A stretch of 64,000 bases of DNA, from NCBI GenBank assembly GCA_012932865.1, contig SAXG01000017.1, forward strand, positions 372,001 to 436,000, written 5' to 3'. The DNA is from Amylostereum areolatum. Its lineage: Eukaryota; Basidiomycota; Agaricomycetes; Russulales; Stereaceae. Below are positions 1 to 10,657 of the stretch, piece after piece; positions within the stretch are counted from its first letter, which is position 1; each line of letters begins with the position of its first letter. Below the pieces are notes generated by a model that saw only the letters and a list, made by a program, of their open reading frames with translations, had not been told where the DNA came from and searched no databases. Position numbers and translations under genes: made by a program.

Positions 1-355
1 GATCAGTCATAAGAATTCCGGTGCAGATGGGAAGGACAGACATCATATCGCCCTTGACGAGGTAGAGGCCGAGGGGGATCTCTTCGACGCCTTCGTCTAT
101 GCTGTAGACGCGTTCTTTGGAATCGGAGAGGACGACGTTGGATCTTTGATCGTAACCGGCGAGAACACCCTGAGCAGAGAAACAGATTGAGATGAGCGAC
201 CGCACGACACGCACAGGGAACAAGCACGAACGACTATGGCGCGTCCATCTTGGAGGACCAGGAGGACGCGGCCTAAGATCGGGGGTTCAGCGTGAAAAAG
301 AGAGGTGGGGATGAAGTGGATACGAACGATCGACATAGCCTTGAAGGCTGGACAT
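1..355 (-). CDS. LSM8: LSm8, U6 snRNA-associated Sm-like protein (3' end off window)
   Basis: Nuclear subunit that defines the LSm2-8 ring, which binds the 3' end of U6 snRNA. Three exons are visible on the minus strand (355-328, 272-232, 169-42), and a further intron runs off the left edge. The start ATG at 355-353 gives MSSLQGYVDR. The Sm1 motif follows (LQDGRAIVGVLAGYDQ, then NVVL) and the Sm2 region reads IPLGLYLVKGD. Order and spacing match LSm8 of yeasts and animals, including the short N-terminus. The C-terminal tail is missing because of the window edge, not because of a break. LSm8 is preferred over other LSm proteins from the pattern ERVYS..EGVEEIPLGLYLVKGD. The upstream neighbour on the other strand starts about 515 bp away. 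Confidence 0.85.
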
Positions 356-870
356 GGTACGGAGTCCGACCTAGCCAGGAAACCTTCGAGGAGACGTTGT
401 AGCTGCCGAACACGACGTCGATGGTGGAACCAACGAAGTTGCCCGAGGCGCGTCTCTGAGAATAGATCGAAATGACGAGAAAAGAGGATTGGGGCATAAA
501 TCGAGACGAATATGGCAGGAGGGGGCTACGCGTGCCCGACGCGTGCCAGCGTTCGTGATCATTCCCTCGTACTTACCATCCTTCTCCCTCTTCCTACACC
601 CTCCGGAGTGCAGCCGTGCTTGATCGGAAGCTACCTGGCACTCTCTTGTCCTCTCAGTCGACTCAAATACCCCCTCGGCATCCAGTGATCCACCTCCGAC
701 TCGCGCTTGTCCTTATCGCTCACGTGCCGCGGTCTCATCCAAGGACGCCCGGCGGCGTGCGACGTCCGTTATTCTCAACTCTCGTCTTCTAAGACCACGT
801 CTTCTCCTCAACGCCTCTTAAAACCCACCCCAGTCGCTCTCTTTTCCGCTTTGTACTCCCACTCATCTCA

Positions 871-2186
871 ATGTCCCCCTCACTCGCCGAGAAACCTCTC
901 GACAATGCCCGCGCCCAGGACGAAGAGGCCCAGTTCATGAACGTCCCCGACAAGTCGGAGGACGAGCAGCTGCCGTCTCCCGTTTCTGCCCCCGTTTCAA
1001 GACCAAAGCCCAAACTCACTAGCGCCGTCATCATTCCCATCTGGATCGTTATCAGCTCCTCCGTTATTATCTATAACAACTACCTCTACAACACCCTCAA
1101 TTTCAAGTACCCCGTCTTCCTCGTCACCTTCCACCTTTCTTTCGCTGTTCGTTTCCCTGAAATCCTATCTGCGCTCTGTCGCTCACTCCATCGCCTTCTA
1201 TCCAGGCCATTGGTACCCGCGTTCTTCAGCGAACGACCACTCTGGTCGACGGTGCCAAGGATGTACATATGACCAAGGACATGTTTATGCGCTCCATCCT
1301 GCCCATAGGCCTCCTCTTCAGCGCTAGTTTGATTCTCAGCAACAGCGCCTATCTCTATCTCAGTGTGTCATACATCCAGATGCTCAAGGTGCGAATCACT
1401 CCACCCGTCGCGTCGCTCTTCTCTCATCCGCAGCTCAGGCGTTTACCCCCGTCTCCATCCTCCTCATCTCATGGGCGTTCCGCCTCCAAGAACCTAGCCG
1501 CAAACTAGCAGTCATCGTGTTCATGATCTCATCAGGTGTCGCACTCGCCTCCCACGGCGAGCTCCGCTTCAACCTCGTCGGCTTTATTTTCCAAGCTGCT
1601 GCAGTTGCCGTGCGTTCATTGCGCTCTCCTCCATCCCGCGTATACTCATTTCCATGATTGTGAATTGCGATCAGTTCGAAGCATCACGTTTGGTGATGAT
1701 CCAGATCCTCCTGCATGGTTTGAAAATGGACCCCATCGTCTCTTTGCACTACTATGCTCCCGTCTGCGCGGTCATCAACCTTGCCGTCCTACCTTTCACC
1801 GAAGGGCTTGCGCCGTTCTACGAGGTCATGCGCGTTGGACCGTTGATCCTCTTGTCCAACGCGTTTATCGCGTTCCTTCTCAACATCGCCGCCGTCTTCC
1901 TTGTCGGCGTTGGCTCCGGTCTCATCCTCACGCTTGCCGGGGTGTTCAAGGTCTCTATCAATTATTCAGATGCTGAATCACATTTTGACTTGGCCTCGTG
2001 AATAGGACATTCTACTCATCACGGGCTCGGTCGCCCTGTTCGGGTCCCTTATCACTCCTATGCAGGTGTTTGGTACGCGACCCCGACCATCTCCTGCTTT
2101 GCGCACGACCACTGATGGGTCCTTGTTCAGGTTATTCGATCGCGCTCGGCGGTCTCATCTTGTTCAAGACATCTGGAGGCAAGTAA
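871..2186 (+). CDS. triose-phosphate/nucleotide-sugar transporter family membrane protein
   Basis: Multi-spanning transporter of the TPT/DUF250 branch of the drug/metabolite superfamily, usually in Golgi or ER membranes. Six exons (871-1146, 1206-1388, 1439-1609, 1675-1950, 2006-2072, 2131-2186) join in frame to 342 aa. A hydrophilic N-terminus of about 55 residues precedes the first helix (SAVIIPIWIVISSSVIIYNN). Family signatures are the YN..L.....FPVFLV-like start, the MTKDMFMRSILPIGLLFS segment, the AFTPVSILL helix and the closing ITPMQVFGYSIALGGLI. The substrate cannot be read from sequence. The stop lies just after GGK. Many homologues carry a longer charged tail, so a missed last exon is possible because the terminal AAGTAAAG also resembles a donor site. 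Confidence 0.8.
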
Positions 2187-2530
2187 AGGAGTCGTGCGGA
2201 GATATCTTCCTCTGCTCCATTCACATCTACGCGTGGACCTTTACGGTATCTATGAACGTTGCGTGTCCGTAGTGCTTATGACTAACACTTGGCTTACCAT
2301 TTTGCTGTCGGTTTCTCGTTCTGTACCTGGTACCCCATAGAGTAGAGTAGCCTACTGGCTGTGTAATAGAGTTATCTTGGTACTGCACCAGTGCATACGT
2401 TCCTGAGCAAATCTGAGGAAAAGTTTCTCGAATTTCATACACTTCTGACGGGCGGCCCGCGGGTCCCGTGATCTTCGTCATTGCTTCATTTCCCAAATCC
2501 CGAGTGCTTCAGAGCCACCAGTTTACACTG

Positions 2531-4584
2531 ATGTCTCGCCCTTCAAAATCCCCGCGCATTCCTGGTGTAGCTCGGAGGACATCTCTTTCGCTTGTCACGG
2601 CTCCCCGACGCTCTACTTCAACCTCCAAGACGAAAGCATCCGCCGTCGCAGCTTCGCGCTCCTCGAAGACTGCCCACAAGCTCGTTCTTCTCCCCTCAGA
2701 CCCTCAGACCAAGCCTCTCGCCGAATACGACGAGTCCAACGTTATCGGATACGAAACAGATGCCGGCGTGCGTGTGCGCGAGCGCAAATCCGCCGCTGAA
2801 CGAATGTCCAAGGCCGACCGTCGTCGTGCGGGGTATCGGAGGATGACCGCGTACTGCGTCGCGGAAAGCGTGAAAATGAAACAGTTGTCCACTTTTCTTA
2901 AGCGTGAACACAACGTTGTTCCGCGAGCCTTCGACGAGGCGCTCTATGTTGTGAGTTCAGCTCAATTTTGCTGTGGTGCTGTCGCGTTTACACGCCGTGC
3001 ACGCAGATGTACCATCTTCCGCTTTTGCCTGGCTATGGCCCGGGTTCGAATATACGCTCTTCTGCGCCACCACCGGCGCACGATCATGACCACGCGCATG
3101 CGACTATGTCCGAGGCGGAGGAGAATGGATACCAGGGCACGTATTTTGCGTCTTCACCCCAGGGCGACAATGCGTTCAACACCACAACCGGCTACATTGC
3201 GACATCTCCTGAGGACAGGCGCAAACGGGAAGAGGAGATTGTCAGCGAGAGCGAAGACCGACCACTATTGGGCGATCTAGGTCGGACAGAGAGCGCGGAC
3301 GCGGACGTGGAGATCACGGAGACGGAGGGCTCGGAAACTGAAGCAGAGCCGTCAGCTACGCGGGTGTCGCCAACGCAGCCTATACCTATCCCCGTTCCAG
3401 AAGAAATATTGGCAGACCAGCCTCCTCCCGTGCCGGAACACGCCATGGTTGCGGAAGCCATCTTTTTCGCCTACGGTGTTGTGGTGTTCTTTGGTTTGGA
3501 CGAGGACCAGGAGCACAGCGTGCTCGAGGATATCGCTGCTGCGGGAGCACTTCGTCGACCGCGTTCGGAGGCGAAGTGGGAGGTTGAGGAGCTGCACTAT
3601 GCTGTAAGACTTTTCCTAACTCTGACCCAGCTTTGTTGTGACTGACTGAATCTGCAGTACGATCGAACCATCGCGTCGCCGCGCATATACAACGATTTCT
3701 TCAGCAAGTGCTCGTCCGGATTCTTCTCTCTATAGCTATATCTGACGGGTCCACAGCTTTCAAATCCCCCTCGCATCTCCTCTCCCTCTCCATCGCACAC
3801 GCCCTTGCTCAATCCACACTGTTGGCGTACTACGAATCGCTAACGCACGCAATACTCTCCGATCCCGCAACAACCGCCATTCCTCAATCGTTGGCGACGA
3901 CGGGTGCCCTGCACCTGTCACGCACGGAGGCGATGCGTTTGACTGGTCGTTTGTTCAAACTGCGCCGCGACGTGGTACTCGCTGGGAACGTGTTGGATGT
4001 CCCGGAGGTGTTTTGGGAGGAGGCGAGTTTGCGCGGGTTGTACGACGCTGTTAGGGAATACTTTGAGATTGGGGAGCGGGTAAGAGGCGTCGAGGAGAGG
4101 GTGAGCGGGGCGAGGGATCTGGTAAGTGGGCCGGGGACATTAGGTCGACATAATTGCTAACTTCTGGCCCAGCTTGACGCGATTCACGATCACTTGAATA
4201 ACAACGCCATGGAGCGGATAACCTGGATCATCATCTGGTATGTTGCAGCTCCTTTCCCTTGGATGGACCTTGCTCACCTCACTTTCAGGCTTATCGTCGT
4301 TGCGTGTATGGTCGAGCTCGTAAGTTCCTTCGAGTGTATGCCGGCAGCTCATTCTAACCATCTTCCACTCAAAGGGAGAAGTCATCGCGCGTCTTGTGGT
4401 GCACGCAACCAGCGCCTCGAAAACGGCAGCCATCGGCTACTCTCTTCTGTCCAACCAGGCAGTAACATCGTCGACACCCTCCGTCGTGGTTCAGCATGCC
4501 GGTGCGTTGCTGGATCTGAGCGCCATGTCGCGCGAAGAGGCTCTCCGCGCGGTCGACGGTTTATTGAGCCAGGCTGGGAAGTGA
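2531..4584 (+). CDS. RMD1/RMND1-like DUF155 family protein
   Basis: Member of the DUF155 family (yeast Rmd1/Rmd8, human RMND1), linked to sporulation and to mitochondrial translation or vacuolar functions. Seven exons (2531-2950, 3007-3603, 3658-3703, 3757-4121, 4173-4237, 4289-4319, 4375-4584) give 577 aa in frame. The first 100 residues are Ser/Arg-rich. The family core begins with MYHLPLLPGYGP and AEAIFFAYGVVVFFGLDEDQE. It continues through the IASPRIYNDFF and SIAHALAQSTLLAYYE segments to LDAIHDHLNNNAMERITWIIIW and a C-terminal transmembrane helix (IIIWLIVVACMVEL). The intron at 3704-3756 starts with GCAAGT, a GC-AG intron. After the helix a hydrophilic tail of about 65 aa follows. Which of the fungal paralogues it corresponds to is not resolved. 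Confidence 0.82.
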
Positions 4585-5090
4585 TTGCTGGCTCGTGAAT
4601 GTTGACGCTTTATACCATTGTACCAGTATAATTTTGCATCCTTCGTGGACATTTTATCTGACTCGTTATCAGCAAGCAATGTCACAGTCATACTCTTCGA
4701 TCCGTTGAGCTTCAGTTCAAAACTCGCACGCCTGTGTGGTATCCGGTCTGTCATGCTGAATACGGAGGTCGTGGATCGTGCCCACATAAGCCCACGGTGT
4801 CATCGGAACGGATCCGACACGAGTTTGGCCTCGAGGCAGAACACGATGCAGAGGGGAGGCAGCGGGACAAGGCAGTAGAGGCCGTGGGAAACGCGGGGAG
4901 TGCCGAGGCGTCGGGTGCGTTGTGACGAAGAAGCACCGATAGACGTCGGGGCGTCGAGGCGTGCCTGAGTAGGTGAATATAGCGAGTGGTAACTCTCCCG
5001 CCCACTGTGCTCGACGATGCGCTCGCTTTTCTATAAATTCTGGTCCTTTGTGCGCCACACAATGTCCAGCATTCGTCCTCAGTCGACAAA
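4585..5090. other. intergenic, 5' region of HMG-box gene
   Basis: About 500 bp between two plus-strand genes. Several out-of-phase ORFs of 60-120 codons cross it, but none has recognisable motifs or splice continuity. It presumably carries the terminator of the DUF155 gene and the promoter of the HMG-box gene. No clear TATA box was seen. Confidence 0.4.
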
Positions 5091-6677
5091 ATGTCTTCCC
5101 CCGCCTTCTCCTTTGCCTCCAACGACCTTTCTTACCGTATGCGCTCTCATCTCATCTCCCCTTCTTTCACTCATCACATTTCACTTTCTTTGTCATGCAG
5201 ACCCCTCGGTCCCCTCCGCTGCGAAAGCCCGGGTTGACCGTGACCTTGACCGTGATCAAGACCCCCCTACTAGCCCTCCCTTCACCCCCCTCTCTCCGTC
5301 CAGCACAGATCCCTCCCTCTCCCCTTCCGTTCCTACTTCTACCTTCGATCCTGGCCACGCACGCACGCCTGCTACCGGCCCCGTTCGCACCACCAAAACC
5401 TCGCGCTCTCGCAAGGGTCCCGACCATATCCCCCGTCCTCGCAATGCCTGGATCATCTTCCTCTCCGAATTCTATGCGGAACAGCGTGAAACCATACACA
5501 GGTTCGAACGCGACCGCCGTCATATCAACACCTCCGTTTCTGTGGTGTGGAATGGAAAGACGCCTGAGGAGAAGCAGCCTTACATCCTCCGCGCCCAAGC
5601 CGACGCCGCAGAGCATAAGCGCAAGTACCCCGACTACCTTTACAAGCCCGCTCCCCGCGTCAAGCGTTCCCGCAAAACGAACCGCAGCGGCCCACTGGAT
5701 GCTGAGCGCGACCGCCGCTTAGGCGAACTCCTCGGCAGCGGCTTGGACGGCGATGCGATCAAGGCTGCCATGGACGATTTCGACAAGGATCTCGCACTCA
5801 AGCGCGCCGAGCTCGCGCCCAAGCCTGCCAAATCAAAGGCGAGCAAGGGCAAGGGCAAAGGCAAACAACCCGCTGTCCGGCAGGAGCCCCAGGCGCCCGC
5901 CTCTCCGTCGCCATCGGCGCCTCCCACTCTTTACTTCCCTTTCTATCGTCCTGTCCCCGAGGACCCCTCAGGCCTGAGTCCGTTGGCTTTGCCCTCCTCC
6001 CTCCTCTCTGTCCCCGCGACCCCCGTGCGTTCCTGCGAGCCCGTCTATCTCTCAGCGAGCCCCCCGCCCGCCTGGAATGTATGTCATCTCCGCTCGCTCT
6101 CTAACAACTCAATAGTCTGACATATTCTCTGCAGGCGGCCTCTGTTTCCCAATCATGGGCCGACGCTGCCAGTCCTTACTCTACATCTCTCGGCATGGAG
6201 GATCCGGCGGCGGCAGACCTCGCGCAAATGTTCAAGAATCTACTTCCCGGCAGCTTTGATTCCCCCCAGAAACCCGCGAGTTTCTGTTCGGATTTGCCGC
6301 AGGACTTCGGCTTCCAGGTCAACGATATGCCCAGCTGGGTTCCAGAACAGAGCCCCACGTATTTGTGTCCGGATTCGTCGCAGGGCTTCCAGGCGAACGA
6401 GGTGTCCGGCTGGGTCACGGACCAGAGCCCAGACGTGTACGCCGACATGTCCCCCTGGGGCAATGATATACAAGAGGGGAGGCTCATGTCAGGGTACGAC
6501 GCGGGTCTCTTCGACGGAGCTGCATCGTCTCAAAACGTGGGATTCGAGCACTCTGTTCGCGATCCTTTACCCCCATTCTCCCCGATCCTTTCCGATGCTC
6601 GACTCCTCGCGTTTGGCCAGACCGCTGAAGTCTCTGTCGACGAGCAGGCTCATGAAACCTTCAGCCTTACTTTCTAA
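5091..6677 (+). CDS. HMG-box transcription factor
   Basis: Sequence-specific HMG-box protein of 488 aa, nuclear by inference. Three exons (5091-5136, 5201-6078, 6135-6677) join in frame, and the start is MSSPAFSFASNDLSY. The single HMG box lies at about residues 90-165: HIPRPRNAWIIFLSEFY, then INTSVSVVWNGKTPEEK, then QADAAEHKRKYPDYLYKP. It resembles the MATA/SOX-type box, with RPRNAW in place of RPxNAF. A Lys/Arg tract (KSKASKGKGKGK) follows, then a Pro/Ser-rich region. The acidic C-terminal third contains an imperfect internal duplication of about 26 residues (finding below). It could be a mating or developmental regulator of the Prf1 type, but no pheromone or receptor gene lies nearby, so the role is not assigned. 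Confidence 0.8.
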
Positions 6678-7397
6678 CGATCTCCCCTTCACTTCAAAGT
6701 TTCCTCCCTCCGTTATCAATGTTCCATCTCTCCATCACAAAATCCCACTTATACCTCGTTCACTTTATGCTGTATCCCCAGATATCTCTTCAACCCACCT
6801 CATCCCTCGCATATGATTTTCTGTATCTATAACCATCCCTCCCATCCCTCCTCTTCTCCTTTTCCCCCGACATCTGATATCTTTTGGAACAAAAATGCCG
6901 GATCCTGACCGTTGCCTACATACCTATGTAAACCTACTCAAACTGCGGAACATACTACCCATATGCATCCTATCTCAAGATTCTCATCGTATCCCGTTGA
7001 ATAACACGATGTTGGTGAATTAGGAGGCGCGTTTCGACCAGCTAAACCGTTTAGGGCAATGGATTAATGGACCCCCACCGTCTCGAGATGAGAAATTCAA
7101 CGAGCTTCTCGAGACTCGAGTGACAAAATGGGGGCACGGCATAAACTCAGATACAGAGGCGAATGAGAACTATGGAGATTCGCTATCCGGTATATAAGTA
7201 AGTAGCTGCAGTAATTATTTAAAGCATGCGTATCGTGAGCAACACTGGAGGCTGCTATCTCAGCTAGCTGGCCATCAGAGTGTGGCCCGTACTCCCCCGA
7301 CGCGCAAAGGTTGCTAGACGGATCAGACGACGCGTATAAGCCCAGAATGAATATAAACGTACGGGAAGCACCTATGAAAAATAGGACATATGCCGCC
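6678..7397. other. convergent 3' region, no gene seen
   Basis: 720 bp between the 3' ends of the HMG-box gene (plus) and the RRM gene (minus). It is AT-richer than its neighbours, with pyrimidine tracts after 6677. ORFs here are short and lack motifs. It presumably holds the two terminators. Confidence 0.4.
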
Positions 7398-8265
7398 TTA
7401 TACAGCAGAGGCATTGTACTCATCCATCTCCTGGTCGAGTTGCGCGGCATTTGCGGCGGCTTTCTTAATACGCTTCGGACCCTTCTTCTGGCGTCGTTTC
7501 GGTCCAACGGTCATTGATTGAACCTTCGTAAGCTGGGCCCTCGGTGGTCTGTCGGCCTACCGTTAAGGAGGGTGGCGAGGCGAAAGGAAGATGAGATTAC
7601 GTACGGCGCAGTCTTAGTCTTGGGAATACCGTTGGTGACGACGTTTGGTGTCGATTTTGGGGCGGGTAGGGGCGTTATGCGCGATAGCAAGGAGGGGGGA
7701 CCGGCGGGTTTGGCGGGTGTTTGTGTTCGCGGATCTGGTTCATCCGCGTCCACCACGACCTCGATCTTGATCTTATGCCCTTTATACGCAAACGGACGTC
7801 GGCGAAAGAGGCAGACGCAAAAAAAGAGAAGGGGACACGCACGACCGTCGACAACCTTCCCGTTGTACTTCTTGCGCGCAATCCATGCCGCCTCGGATTT
7901 GTGGAAATGGACGACGGCCATGCCCTTCGGCCGGCCTTGGTTGTTGTAGATGAGGAACTTGTCCTTCACGGGCCCGACTGTTTTTGTGAACAGTTCCTAT
8001 CGCGTCTGAGCACTCGACGTCGCCCACACGCGAGGGAACCGTGGAAGCGTACCTCGACCTCGTCTGGGCCTACGTCCATGGGAAGGTTGGAGATGAATAC
8101 CTTGCTTCCAATGTCTGCCGTGCGTTTGGAGGAGGACGCGGGGCCATTGGGAATGTTGGCAGCGCGCCAGGCGGGAGGAGTGCTCGCGGCCTGGGATCCA
8201 AGCACCTGCTTCTTGGTCCCGTGGTAATTGTGAAGACGATTGCCGGTGGTTCTGTTGGTATTCAT
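7398..8265 (-). CDS. YRA1: ALYREF/Yra1-type mRNA export adaptor (RRM protein)
   Basis: RNA-binding adaptor of the TREX complex that hands spliced mRNA to the export receptor in the nucleus. Four exons on the minus strand (8265-8053, 7996-7843, 7779-7605, 7539-7398) give about 227 aa. The RRM spans roughly residues 53-130 (SKVFISNLPMDVGPDEVEEL, KDKFLIYNNQGRPKGMAVV, HKIKIEVVVD). A Pro/Ser linker and a basic run (GPKRRQKKGPKRIKKAAANA) follow. The C-terminus is QLDQEMDEYN, the UAP56-binding motif of ALY proteins. The N-terminal UAP56-binding motif of most ALY proteins and the usual RGG boxes are not visible. The last intron acceptor (GAG at 7542-7540) was chosen because it keeps frame and is less certain than the others. 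Confidence 0.8.
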
Positions 8266-8562
8266 AGATATTATATCCTAGGGGTTCGACGGTAACCTTT
8301 TTAGAGCAAGAGACGAAGTTAAAGGAAATCAGAGACGCGTCCACCTGTACAACACCGAGTCTCAGTCCGTCTGGCGGGCCCTACGATGATGATCACGTGC
8401 CCACCGTCCTACCCAAAGTTAAGTTATTCTGACCTCCACTTGCACTGTATGAAGGTTATCGCCTCGATCTAAGTACACATCATCATCCTCTAATACGCTT
8501 ATTAGCCTGGTCCTATCCGGCCAGTTGCAACGCACGACGATTGGCGGCAGTGCGTGAGAAAC
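8266..8562. other. upstream region of RRM gene, up to the transposon insertion
   Basis: About 300 bp holding the presumed promoter of the RRM gene on the minus strand. It ends at the CCA target-site copy at 8563-8565. Nothing else is recognised. Confidence 0.4.
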
Positions 8563-8565
8563 CCA

Positions 8566-8950
8566 CACTAGGAGGGTACCGTGGGGTGATTTTCACCGCC
8601 CTAATCAGCCTTATTCACGATCATATTCAGTTTGTAGACGACTCACTTTCAGCCCAGTGTGATGAATATCAGTCTTTCCCGGTCTGATTTCAATGAGTGA
8701 AAAGCACTGGAAAAAAGTACCATTTCACCGCTTTTTTCCCGGGATTTTACACTTTGAAAAGAACAACATTTTGAGGTGAAACTTCACGCCTGTTTTTCAG
8801 TCAGCTACTCCGCCTATTTTTCACGTTGGAGGTGAGATGCTACTTTTCACGTCCGGCACGAAGTGCGGATTTACACCTCTGGCATGAAGTGCATATTTCC
8901 ATGCTGATGTTATGTGCTGATGTTCAGCCTTCAAAGGGGCTTTGATTTCG
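8566..8950 (+). repeat. left subterminal repeat region of the CACTA element
   Basis: Several short copies of a motif close to TTTTCACCG or its complement CGGTGAAAA occur here, for example GATTTTCACCG, CATTTCACCGC and TTGAGGTGAAA. There is also a pair of related 12-mers (GGCACGAAGTGC and GGCATGAAGTGC) near 8855-8890. Such arrays are usually binding sites for the element's own accessory DNA-binding protein. No ORF is convincing between 8566 and 9354. Confidence 0.6.
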
Positions 8951-9354
8951 GTGCTGGTAGGTATGAAAACAACCGGATCCTACAGCCTGAAAATACCCTC
9001 CGTTCATGTTGCTGATTTTGCAGCTTACGCATCGAGATGAGATTCAGCAAATGATCAGACGGTGGTTTCGATATCGCGCACAACACGTGCGAAATATATT
9101 AGATAGCTACGTAACAAGTAAGGGGTTATCAGAAGGAAGCCAAAGCGAGTGGATGCAACGCGCGTCGGCACCACCACCGCACACCACGAAGCGACGAGAA
9201 AAGACAGAAGAGACGGCTCAATGGCCGACAAGAATTAATATGTACGTTATGAATTGGACTGGGTATTGGCCACAGGGGTGCTAAATGGGAAGCACTCATC
9301 AGGATATAGAAAGCTCGAGGCAACTCGAAGACGAACCTTAGAAACATCTTCACT

Positions 9355-10287
9355 TCAAGCATCAGGACTCAAGCTCTTATCGCGCGTGGGCTGGTCCTCA
9401 AGACGAGCGCGCTTCGTCGCCGCTATCTGACCTAGACGTTGTAACCCTGCACTGGGGCCTGTACCCGAACCTGAATGGCCATCTAACTCCTCGTCTTGAT
9501 CACCATCGTGGTCGTCGGTGCGCTTCCTCTTCCATGAATTGTTCCTCAAGTACTGACGGATGAAGGCCCGGGTAGCCCAGTCATTCTCAAAGCGAGCGGC
9601 GGCAGGGTATTCCTGGCGGATCTAGACACTAGGAGGTCAGTACATCCGGAGGATAAAGCAAAGGTGAGTCACTCGCCGACTTGCAAACGCGAGTGACTTG
9701 CTCGGAGTGCTTGAGCTCACTATAGGTCTTTGATAGATCCATTCCCGCACGGTTCATGTTGAAGCGTGTCATGCGCTAGGCTATTGTGAGTGAACAGGGA
9801 ATGTCAGTGAGGAATGAAACTCACCCGCATGCTTCGATAGTACTCGCTGCCATCCTCGACGTCATCCATGTCATTGAGGAAGGTTCGAATGTCGGACATA
9901 TAGAACGCCGGCTCGTGAGAGCCCTTGACAGCCTTGGGGCATGCGATAAGGCCGTTGCTATTGAGAGGCGTTGGGTTGGAGATCTTCGCAGTCTCAATGT
10001 CCGCAGTGAGCTGCACATTGAGGCTAGTAACATGGTCGACCTGTTTCTGCTGGTCCTCCAAGCGTTCTGAAGGTGAAACATATCCCGTATGTCATCAGCG
10101 TGTCGTCTAACGGATACAAGTTCAATACAGAAACCTGCAACTCACGTTCATACTCGCGAAGCTTTGCCTCGAGGTCCCTTTTGGTAAGTACCTTGTTCGA
10201 CGGTGCCTTGTTGCGCTGAGCTGGAGCCGTTGCAGGAGTCGGAGGCGTAGCCTGAGCAAGAGCAGGAGTGGTGACCGTGCTTGCCAT
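9355..10287 (-). CDS. accessory protein of the CACTA element (coiled coil, basic C-terminus)
   Basis: Multi-exon gene on the minus strand, divergent from the transposase with 370 bp between starts. Exon 1 is 10287-10146, exon 2 is 10066-9825, exon 3 starts at 9775, and the last exon ends at the stop at 9355. It encodes roughly 290-300 aa. The N-terminus is Ala/Pro/Thr-rich, followed by a predicted coiled coil (TKRDLEAKLREYE, then RLEDQQKQVDHVTSLNVQL). A central region contains EPAFYMSDIRTFLNDMDDVEDG. The C-terminus has YLRNNSWKRKRTDDHDGDQDEE and ATKRARLEDQ, a likely nuclear signal. I recognise no family. By position it is a candidate for the TnpA-like role of binding the subterminal repeats. 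The exon 3-4 junction is uncertain. Confidence 0.6.
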
Positions 10288-10657
10288 TGGAAGAAGTAGA
10301 GAATGTGTCGGAGTGGTGTGATTGAGACGGGGATGGAGTGGTGAATTGTGCAGTGTTGGCTCGACTATTTATATTCCAAGTCTGTCCCCAACGGGGGGGG
10401 CTGCGAGTGCCCGTCCTCAGCAACGAATTTGAAACAGAAGGTACGTCCACCGTGTCAAACATGCTCCTTTTCGCCATCTCCAGGCCATTCATAATTGTAT
10501 TTTGCGGTTTCTATGGAACATACAGCGTACAATCGCACTCGTAATCTTCAGCACCAAACTCCGAGAGATACTCAAGTTTCAACCGATTGCGACTTTGTCG
10601 ACTTTGTATTTTTCTTCCATCACATCCAAAATCCAGCCCACTTTTGTCACCAACACT

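Noticed and set aside
4973..5722. Overlapping plus-strand ORF in the HMG-box gene
   Set aside because: It lies in another frame with no motif; the HMG-box frame splices cleanly through the same sequence.
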